Shown here: positions 58,062 through 64,000 of the stretch, in pieces | How positions within the stretch are numbered: the first letter of the stretch is position 1 | Layout of the letters: each line of letters starts with the position of its first letter | Assembly (NCBI GenBank): GCA_031363085.1 | Contig: JANLTU010000167.1 | Span: 4,297 to 68,296, forward strand | DNA: 64,000 bases | From: UBA6921 sp031363085 | GTDB taxonomy: Bacteria; Pseudomonadota; Gammaproteobacteria; SG8-11 | Direction: 5' to 3' | Notes under the pieces: generated by a model | What the model was told of the DNA's origin: nothing | Seen by the model: the letters and a program-made list of their open reading frames with translations, nothing else | The model's database searches: none | Position numbers and translations under genes: made by a program

Positions 58062-59243
58062 TTAGCTACAAAGTCCAGCCTCTTCGCACCTCTTGAAGGT
58101 TTGATCGACCGTACCATCACTGCCGAGGTCGATCTCGACGCCGCCGGTGGCGGTGAATTTTATGGTGCTAACAACGCTTCCAGAGATTGCGAGCTTGCCG
58201 GCAATGGGGCATGAATCAATTTCGCCGTCGTCCAGCATTTGGACAATATTCTCAACCGTCGCAAAGGTAAGCGAGCTGCTAAAGCAAGACGACGTGACGT
58301 CCATCGTTCCGGTCAGAGACATGGTTAGAATCTGCTGCATAGCTGTGTTGGTGCTTTCTACAGAGTGCATGACCAAGTTGGTCGCCTTCATCGACATGCT
58401 GTCAGCACTGTTGAGGTGGTCAGCCAGTTCGATTGAACCATTCTCGGTGACGGTAATGTCGGTCGGCATGCAGTTGTTAGGGTCAGATTTAACTGCGACC
58501 ACCTCGCTCAGATTGGCGGCCTTCAGCGTGCGGTCGGTACTGGCCACGCCACTTGCTAAATATTCCTTGATCCGGAACTCGCCGGTCATGTTCATGGTTG
58601 AGTTTGAGTAGCCAACATTGCTACCGCCATTACACATCTTGCCGCTGTTTGTGCCTGTGACTGTTGCGGTGACCGACACTTCAAATACCAGCATTGCCAT
58701 TGCCCCGGTCATCATCATCGATTCGCGATAAACATAGGGCTTTTGTGCCGTGCCGGCATCAAAAGTAAATGTGCTGCTATCGCCTGAACCAACCGACGAA
58801 AGGGTAATGGTGCCGTCTTCAAAAAACATCTTGTTGCCCTGGGTGTACTCGCAGTTTTCGTATACCCGTGTGTTGCCGGTCATTGTCACTTTCCCGGTGG
58901 TACAGGTGGATGCCATGAAACCTTGCGTAGTGGTTTCGCGTGCACTCATTGCACTTACATTGCCACTGTTCTGAAAGCGCGCTACCGCTGCATTAAGCCC
59001 TTGGCCCGCAGTGGAACCCGATGTTGCAGGTGTAGCGGCAACCGTTCTTGGCAGCGTAATACGCTTTTGCAATTGTGAAACTAAGGTTCCTGTGTCCAGC
59101 GCTGTGGCGGCCAGCGGTGCCGCAGCCCGTGCCGATTTGGTTGCGCCATTGCTTGTGCTATCGCTGCTGCTACCGCAGCCCGCCAACAACGCGACACTCG
59201 TTGAAACTACTGTTGCTAATGCCAATACTTTCCAATTACGCAT
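58062..59243 (-). CDS. lipoprotein of unknown function, Ser/Thr-rich (393 aa)
   Basis: ATG 59243 has GGAG nine bases upstream; an in-frame ATG at 59255 is less likely. Lipoprotein signal with lipobox LAGC (ALLAGCGSSSDSTS). Residues about 20-100 are a low-complexity Ala/Ser/Thr linker. The rest is strand-rich with Thr/Ser-heavy segments (GKVTMTGNTRVYENCEY, MFFEDGTITLSSVGSG, TDITVTENGSIELADHL), six or more Cys in pairs and a cysteine near the end (EEAGLCS). It is probably a surface or periplasmic beta protein. I do not recognise a family. Confidence 0.82.
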   Translation of the reverse strand: MRNWKVLALATVVSTSVALLAGCGSSSDSTSNGATKSARAAAPLAATALDTGTLVSQLQKRITLPRTVAATPATSGSTAGQGLNAAVARFQNSGNVSAMSARETTTQGFMASTCTTGKVTMTGNTRVYENCEYTQGNKMFFEDGTITLSSVGSGDSSTFTFDAGTAQKPYVYRESMMMTGAMAMLVFEVSVTATVTGTNSGKMCNGGSNVGYSNSTMNMTGEFRIKEYLASGVASTDRTLKAANLSEVVAVKSDPNNCMPTDITVTENGSIELADHLNSADSMSMKATNLVMHSVESTNTAMQQILTMSLTGTMDVTSSCFSSSLTFATVENIVQMLDDGEIDSCPIAGKLAISGSVVSTIKFTATGGVEIDLGSDGTVDQTFKRCEEAGLCS

Positions 59244-59510
59244 AATTTTCTCCATTCGGTTTTTTTACCAGCGACTCAAGAAATGTTCCGCTGCATGAGA
59301 TCGTGTTTGCGTACAAGCGAACAGTAAAAATTATCAAAATGCAGATACCGCTCACAAACACAGACATCGCTTAAGCGAAGCAAGCATGATGAGCAAGGGA
59401 GCCTTAACTAATGCTTAAGAATTTGAGCGAAGACGTGCCAAGTATTGTCATATAAATTATCGCTCGCAGCGGAGCAAGGAACAGAGGTGGAGGCATCATG
59501 TTGAGGCGTG
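59244..59510. other. 267-base intergenic region between the lipoprotein gene and pyrC
   Basis: AT-richer than its neighbours. It holds a perfect 12-bp palindrome TCGCTTAAGCGA at 59367-59378 and no frame of interest. It should contain the promoter of the lipoprotein gene on the minus strand, with the palindrome a possible operator. Confidence 0.4.
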
Positions 59511-60551
59511 TCACGCGGAGTGTTTAAGTTTCCAACTAACTTCTTCTCCCGCGCGCAGCGGCACTAGCACGTTGTCACCCAGCGGCAATTCCGGTGGCAC
59601 CGTCCAGGTGGTTTTTTCCAGCGTGATTTTCGCGGTGTTGCGCGGCAGGCCGTAAAAATCTGCGCCGTAAAAACTGGCGAAGGCTTCCAGACTGTCAAGC
59701 TTGCGCGCCTGCTCGAAGGCTTCCGCGTACAGCTCCAGCGCCGTGTGCGCAGTGTAGATGCCGGCGCAGCCGCAGGTGGATTCTTTGGCGGCTTTGGCGT
59801 GCGGCGCGCTGTCGGTGCCGAGGAAAAATTTTGGGTTGCCGCCGGTGGCGGCTTGGATTAATGCTTCGCGATGTATCTCGCGTTTCAACACCGGCAGGCA
59901 GTAATAGTGCGGACGCATACCGCCCGCGAACATCGCGTTGCGGTTATACAGCAGGTGATGCGCGGTGATGGTTGCGGCGACGTTCGGCCCGCTGTCGAGC
60001 ACGAATTTCACTGCGTCGGCGGTGGTGATGTGTTCCAGCACCACGCGTAACTCCGGAAAGCGCGTCAACAGCGGCGCGAGTTGAGTGTCGATGAACGCGC
60101 GTTCGCGGTCGAATACATCCACCTGTGGATCGGTGACTTCGCCGTGCACCAGCAACGGCATGCGCAAGTCTTGCATGGCTGCAAACACGGCATCGCAGCG
60201 GCCCAGTTGCGTGACGCCGGCATCCGCATGCGTGGTGGCACCGGCCGGATAGAGCTTCACGCCATGCACGAAGCCGCTGGCTTTGGCGCGTTCGATTTCT
60301 GCGGCGGCGGTGTTGTCGGTCAGGTACAGCGTCATCAGCGGGTCGAAGCGTGACTTTTTCGGCAGCGCGGCGCGGATGCGTTCGCGATAGGCGCCTGCGA
60401 GTTCGGTGGTCGTGACCGGCGGTTTTAAATTCGGCATCACGATGGCGCGGGCGAACTGGCGCGCGGTGTCGGGCAGCACCGCCGCGAGCGCGACGCCGTC
60501 GCGCAGATGCAGATGCCAGTCGTCCGGTTGGGTCAGCGTCAGGGTTTGCAT
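59511..60551 (-). CDS. pyrC: dihydroorotase
   Basis: Zinc amidohydrolase of pyrimidine synthesis, ring closure of carbamoyl-aspartate. N-terminal metal motif TQPDDWHLHLRDGVAL, then VMPNLKPPVTT, GVKLYPAGATTHADAGV, LVHGEVTD, VLEHITTADAV and FLGTDSAPHAKAAKE. This is the E. coli PyrC (class II) type. 346 aa. It follows tesA by 10 bases on the same strand. Confidence 0.98.
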   Translation of the reverse strand: MQTLTLTQPDDWHLHLRDGVALAAVLPDTARQFARAIVMPNLKPPVTTTELAGAYRERIRAALPKKSRFDPLMTLYLTDNTAAAEIERAKASGFVHGVKLYPAGATTHADAGVTQLGRCDAVFAAMQDLRMPLLVHGEVTDPQVDVFDRERAFIDTQLAPLLTRFPELRVVLEHITTADAVKFVLDSGPNVAATITAHHLLYNRNAMFAGGMRPHYYCLPVLKREIHREALIQAATGGNPKFFLGTDSAPHAKAAKESTCGCAGIYTAHTALELYAEAFEQARKLDSLEAFASFYGADFYGLPRNTAKITLEKTTWTVPPELPLGDNVLVPLRAGEEVSWKLKHSA

Positions 60552-60561
60552 GCGGCTGATC

Positions 60562-61182
60562 TTAACGCAGCAGTGGCGCTAAATGCGGCCAGACATTTTC
60601 CAGCAAACGCGGTTGCGCGCTGGCCAGCGGATGAATCCCGTCGCCCTGGATCAACTCGGGATCGAGCGCGACGCCGTCGAGCAAAAACGGGACACGGGCG
60701 ATGCCCAATTGCTGCGCAAGTTCGGTAAATACTGCTTCAAAACCCTGGGTGTAGAGGGGGCCATAATTCGGCGGGATGCGCATGCCTACCAGCAGTACGC
60801 GTGCATTGACCGCCAAACTTTTGCTGATCATTGCGCGCAGATTGCTGCGCATTTCCTTGATGGGCAGACCGCGCAGGCCATCGTTGCCGCCCAGTTCCAA
60901 CACCACCACGCTGGGGGCGTGCGCGCGCAACGCGGCGTCGATGCGCCCCAATCCGCCGCGCGTGGTGTCACCGCTGATGCTGGCATTCACCACCCGGACG
61001 CCGGGATATTCTTTCTCCAGGCGCCGTTGCAATAACGCCACCCACCCCTCATCTTGGTTGATACCGTAGGCGGCGCTTAAACTGTCGCCAATGACCAGCA
61101 CCACACCTTGCGCGGCATGCGCCACAAGCGTGAACAGGGTGCCGCTAAAGATCAACAACAGGCGTATTGCGATGGATGACAC
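60562..61182 (-). CDS. tesA: periplasmic acyl-CoA thioesterase I / arylesterase TesA
   Basis: SGNH hydrolase. I use GTG 61182 with GGAG eight bases upstream, giving the signal peptide RLLLIFSGTLFTLVAHAA; the extension up to 61251 would run into the divergent ABC gene. Catalytic blocks: VIGDSLSAAYGI (Ser), VNASISGDTTRGG (Gly), LELGGNDGLRG (Asn) and LIQGDGIHPLASAQ (Asp, His). 206 aa. It is divergent from ybbA, the same arrangement as in E. coli, and is followed by pyrC. Confidence 0.94.
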   Translation of the reverse strand: MSSIAIRLLLIFSGTLFTLVAHAAQGVVLVIGDSLSAAYGINQDEGWVALLQRRLEKEYPGVRVVNASISGDTTRGGLGRIDAALRAHAPSVVVLELGGNDGLRGLPIKEMRSNLRAMISKSLAVNARVLLVGMRIPPNYGPLYTQGFEAVFTELAQQLGIARVPFLLDGVALDPELIQGDGIHPLASAQPRLLENVWPHLAPLLR

Positions 61183-61876
61183 AGTGGTAACTCCGATGAT
61201 TTGTGTGCAGCAGCTCGGCAAACAGGTCGCGTCGGTACGCGACGGGGACACCGCCGCATTGATATTGTTGCACGAAATCGATTTTTCAATTCACGCCGGC
61301 GAGTCGGTGGCGATTCTTGGGCCGTCCGGTTCCGGTAAATCCACTTTACTGGGTTTGCTGGCCGGGCTGGATCGCGCCAGCAGCGGGCGCGTGTTCATCG
61401 ACGGTGTGGATTTATTTGCGCTCAACGAAGACGCGCGCGCGGCCTTGCGCGGCGCCAACATCGGCTTCGTGTTTCAGTCGTTTCAATTGCTGGCCAACCT
61501 CACCGCGCTGGAAAATGTCATGCTCCCGCTGGAAATCGCCAAGCGCAGCGATGCGCGCACGGCAGCGCAAGCGGTGTTGGAGCGAGTTGGCTTGGCGCAG
61601 CGCCTGCACCACTATCCCAAACAACTCTCCGGCGGCGAACAACAGCGCGTTGCCATCGCGCGCGCGTTCGCACCGCGCCCCAAGCTGTTGTTCGCCGACG
61701 AACCGACCGGCAATCTGGATCGCGCCACCGGCGAACGCGTGATCGAATTGCTGTTCGAGCTGAACCGCGAGCAGGGCACGACGTTAGTGCTGGTGACGCA
61801 CGACGAAAATTTAGCCCGGCGTTGCCAGCGGCGCCTGGAGCTGGACGGCGGCAAACTATTGAGCGCTGAATTTTGA
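61172..61876 (+). CDS. ybbA: ABC transporter ATPase YbbA
   Basis: LolD/MacB-type ATPase. Walker A ILGPSGSGKSTLLGLLAGLD, Q-loop FVFQSFQLLANLTALENVML, signature QLSGGEQQRVAIARAFA, Walker B LLFADEPTGNLD, H-loop LVLVTHDEN. ATG 61172 (MDDTVVTP) fits the E. coli N-terminus; ATG 61196 (MICVQQLG) is an alternative. With 61172 the 5' end overlaps that of tesA by 11 bases. It serves the large permease encoded 74 bases downstream. Confidence 0.95.
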   Translation: MDDTVVTPMICVQQLGKQVASVRDGDTAALILLHEIDFSIHAGESVAILGPSGSGKSTLLGLLAGLDRASSGRVFIDGVDLFALNEDARAALRGANIGFVFQSFQLLANLTALENVMLPLEIAKRSDARTAAQAVLERVGLAQRLHHYPKQLSGGEQQRVAIARAFAPRPKLLFADEPTGNLDRATGERVIELLFELNREQGTTLVLVTHDENLARRCQRRLELDGGKLLSAEF

Positions 61877-61934
61877 AGTGCAGGTGTGTACGCAGCGCAC
61901 GCTTCAATTCAGCATTCAACATTAAGTATTCAGT

Positions 61935-61952
61935 ATATTTGAGTTCAAATAT
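61935..61952 (+). promoter_or_regulatory. inverted repeat covering the ybbP start codon
   Basis: ATATTTGA-GT-TCAAATAT, perfect 8-bp arms; the right arm includes the first two bases of the ATG (61951). The region has no Shine-Dalgarno and is unusually AT-rich, with repeats of ATTCA just upstream (61908-61933). Confidence 0.5.
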
Positions 61953-64000
61953 GAATCTATCGAGCATCAAATACTCGTTCCGTTTGTTGCTGCGCGACTG
62001 GCGTGCCGGTGAGTTGCGCGTGTTGTTTATCGCCATCGTGTTAGCGGTGGCGAGCGTCACCTCGGTGGGATTTTTCACCGACCGCGTGGCGCAGACCTTG
62101 CGGCAACAGGCGAATGAATTACTGGCGGCAGATTTAGTGGTGTCGGCCGACCACGCCACGCGTGACGTGTTTTTCAACGAGGCGCGCTTGCGGCAATTGC
62201 AAACAGTCGAGGTGCGGCAACTGCGCAGCATGGTGTTGGCCGGTGAGCTCAGCCAGTTGGTCGAATTAAAGGCGGTCGCACCGGGTTATCCGTTGCGTGG
62301 CCAGTTGCGATTGGCGGCCGCGCAAGGTGGCGAAGTGCGCGCCGTCGATATCCCACGACCTGGCACCGTGTGGGTGGAAGAAGATTTGCTGCGGCGCTTG
62401 CAGCTTAAGGTGGGCGACTCCATCACCTTGGGCGCGGCGCAATTTAACATCACGCAAGTCATTGCATACGAGCCGGACCGTGGCGGCAACATGTTCAGCA
62501 TCGCACCGCGAGTGCTGTTGCGGTTGGACGATCTGACCGCCACGCAACTGCTGCAGGAAGGCAGTCGCGCGCAATATCAGTTGCTGGTCGCAGGCGACGC
62601 CAAGCAGATCGCAAGTTATCGCGCCGCGCTGCAAACACAACTGCAACGCGGCGAACGCATCGTCGATGTCACCGATGCGCGTCAGGAAGTGCGCGAAGCC
62701 TTGACGCGCGCGCAAAAATTTCTTGGTTTGGCGGCGTTGGTCAGCGTGATTCTCGCCGGCGTCGCGGTAGCGATGGCGGCACGCCGTGACGTGGAGCGCC
62801 ATCTTGACAGTTGCGCGATCATGCGTTGCGTTGGCGCGTCGCAGGCGTTCATCACCGGCGTGTTCGTGTGGGAGAGCGTGTGGTTGGGCTTGCTGGCCAG
62901 CAGTGCCGGGTGTTTGCTGGGCTATGTTGCGCACGTGGGCTTGGTCGATTTACTCGGCTCGCTGCTGGTCGAAAACCTGCCGGCGCCGTCGTGGCTGCCG
63001 GTGCTGTCCGGGCTGCTGACCGGTTGGGTTACGTTGCTGGCGTTTGCGCTGCCGCCGTTGCTGCATTTGCGCGGCGTGCCGACTCTGCGCGTGCTGCGAC
63101 GTGATCTGGGCGGCCTGCCGGCGCCGACACTTTCTGCCTATGCCGCCGGGTTTGCTGCGCTGGCGGCGTTGATGCTGTGGCAGGCGGGTGAAGTGCGGCT
63201 CGCGGCGTATATGCTGGGCGGCGTGGTCGGCACGGTGCTGGTGTTGTCACTGCTTGCATGGCTGTTGGTGCGCAGTCTGCGCAGCTTGCGCAGTGGTGCC
63301 GGAGTGGCGTGGCGCTTTGGTTTGGCCAACGTGGTGCGGCGCGCGCGCAGCAGCGTGGTGCAGGTATTGGCATTTGGCATCGGCTTGATGGCCTTGTTGC
63401 TGCTGGGTGTGGTGAAGGGTGATTTACTCGGCGCCTGGGAAGGGCGCCTGCCTGCCAACGCGCCCAACCGGTTCATGATCAACATCCAGCCTGATCAGGT
63501 CGCGCCATTGCAGCAAGCCATGCAACAGAAACATCTGCCGGTGCCAGAATTGTTTCCGATGGTGCGCGCACGTCTGGTTGCGATCAATGGTAAAGACATG
63601 CTTCCTAACGCGTTTGAAGACGAGCGTGCACGACGGCTGGCCGAACGTGAATTTAATCTTTCCTGGGCGCAGCAACTGCAAAATCAAGACAACGTGTTGG
63701 TTGCCGGCGAGTGGTGGAGCGCCACGGCGCGCGGGCAAGCGTTGTTGTCGGTGGAAGAGGGCATTGCCAAAACTCTGGGTGTGTCGGTCGGCGACGAATT
63801 AACCTACGACGTGGCCGGCGAACGCTTCAGCGCCAAGGTCGCCAATTTACGCAAAGTGAGCTGGGATTCGTTCCGCGTGAATTTTTTCGTGGTCGCGCCG
63901 CCGGGCTTGCTGGAGCGCTACCCGGCCTCGTACATCACCGCGTTTTACCTGACCGAGGCGCAGCAAGCCGCCCTGAACGAGGTACTGCGGCAATTCCCCA
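61951..64000 (+). CDS. ybbP: YbbP-like ABC transporter permease (FtsX family), 3' end missing
   Basis: The frame opens at ATG 61951 (MNLSSIKYSFRLLLRDWRAG) and is uninterrupted to the window edge, giving 683 codons. YSFRLLLRDWRAGELRVLFI then ALVLAVASVTSV-type hydrophobic sequence form the first helix. A large periplasmic domain follows, and then the FtsX-type core (AALVSVILAGVAVAMAARR, LDSCAIMRCVGASQAFITGV). A second repeat begins near ARSSVVQVLAFGIGLMALLL. YbbAP-type exporters pair with the ATPase upstream and sit next to tesA. The substrate is unknown in general. Confidence 0.93.
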   Translation, partial: MNLSSIKYSFRLLLRDWRAGELRVLFIAIVLAVASVTSVGFFTDRVAQTLRQQANELLAADLVVSADHATRDVFFNEARLRQLQTVEVRQLRSMVLAGELSQLVELKAVAPGYPLRGQLRLAAAQGGEVRAVDIPRPGTVWVEEDLLRRLQLKVGDSITLGAAQFNITQVIAYEPDRGGNMFSIAPRVLLRLDDLTATQLLQEGSRAQYQLLVAGDAKQIASYRAALQTQLQRGERIVDVTDARQEVREALTRAQKFLGLAALVSVILAGVAVAMAARRDVERHLDSCAIMRCVGASQAFITGVFVWESVWLGLLASSAGCLLGYVAHVGLVDLLGSLLVENLPAPSWLPVLSGLLTGWVTLLAFALPPLLHLRGVPTLRVLRRDLGGLPAPTLSAYAAGFAALAALMLWQAGEVRLAAYMLGGVVGTVLVLSLLAWLLVRSLRSLRSGAGVAWRFGLANVVRRARSSVVQVLAFGIGLMALLLLGVVKGDLLGAWEGRLPANAPNRFMINIQPDQVAPLQQAMQQKHLPVPELFPMVRARLVAINGKDMLPNAFEDERARRLAEREFNLSWAQQLQNQDNVLVAGEWWSATARGQALLSVEEGIAKTLGVSVGDELTYDVAGERFSAKVANLRKVSWDSFRVNFFVVAPPGLLERYPASYITAFYLTEAQQAALNEVLRQFP

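Noticed and set aside
1..64000. tRNA, rRNA, prophage, integron or transposase genes
   Set aside because: I scanned intergenic regions for cloverleaf-like or IS-like content and saw none; without a covariance search a small RNA gene could still be missed.

Overview
The window reads as ordinary chromosome of a gammaproteobacterium, GC-rich by eye, with no phage, plasmid, CRISPR, tRNA or rRNA genes seen. The lineage call rests on gene order: glyA-nrdR-ribD-ribE-ribBX-ribH-nusB-thiL-pgpA, ruvC-ruvA-ruvB-ybgC-tolQ-tolR-tolA-tolB-pal-cpoB-queE, and tesA divergent from ybbA-ybbP are all arrangements typical of Gammaproteobacteria. Some accessory pieces (a sigma factor/DUF3619/DUF3106 operon, a PEP-CTERM-type TPR lipoprotein) are shared with Betaproteobacteria, so a deep-branching gammaproteobacterium is my guess. 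I cannot name a genus.

Layout. 1-7.7 kb: the end of a TRAP transporter permease, a PilZ-like cytoplasmic protein, a methyltransferase-like protein, a small secreted protein with a repeated domain, and a GH63-type glucosidase paired with an Smr-domain protein. 7.9-15.6 kb: one-carbon, riboflavin, thiamine and phospholipid housekeeping operon, ending in a striking hyperacidic small protein. 15.6-30.9 kb: signalling and maintenance genes: a ferredoxin-type reductase, a receiver-GGDEF-EAL protein, a PRMT-like methyltransferase, pepN, rhlB, a periplasmic cyclophilin, a TPR lipoprotein, a FixLJ-like two-component pair whose kinase has a receiver lacking its phospho-acceptor, and a Sel1-repeat protein. 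31.2-41.4 kb: Holliday junction resolution, the complete Tol-Pal envelope system, and two queuosine genes separated by an antisense outer-membrane-type gene. 41.5-49.3 kb: gpmI, an orphan PhnD-like binding protein, a 154-bp cruciform repeat, hrpB, a carbonic anhydrase, and a tight four-gene ECF sigma operon with secreted products. 49.3-64 kb: an AraC regulator divergent from a membrane protein/metallo-hydrolase pair, an RluA-like protein without the catalytic Asp, an N-acetylglutaminylglutamine-type amidotransferase without its synthetase, grxD, rnt, a TraB/GumN protein, a lipoprotein of unknown role, pyrC, tesA and the start of the ybbAP exporter.

The items most worth a second look are the hyperacidic protein (15226-15576), the sigma/DUF3619/DUF3106 operon (47625-49273), the bacterial PRMT-like protein (18707-19672), the catalytically altered RluA homologue (53060-54004), a terminator-shaped hairpin inside the cpoB signal-peptide coding region, and the cruciform element upstream of hrpB. 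I did not find a clear-cut new defence or mobile system. Start codons were chosen by reading frame, Shine-Dalgarno-like sequence and family N-termini; all family names come from recognising motifs by eye, not from a database search.
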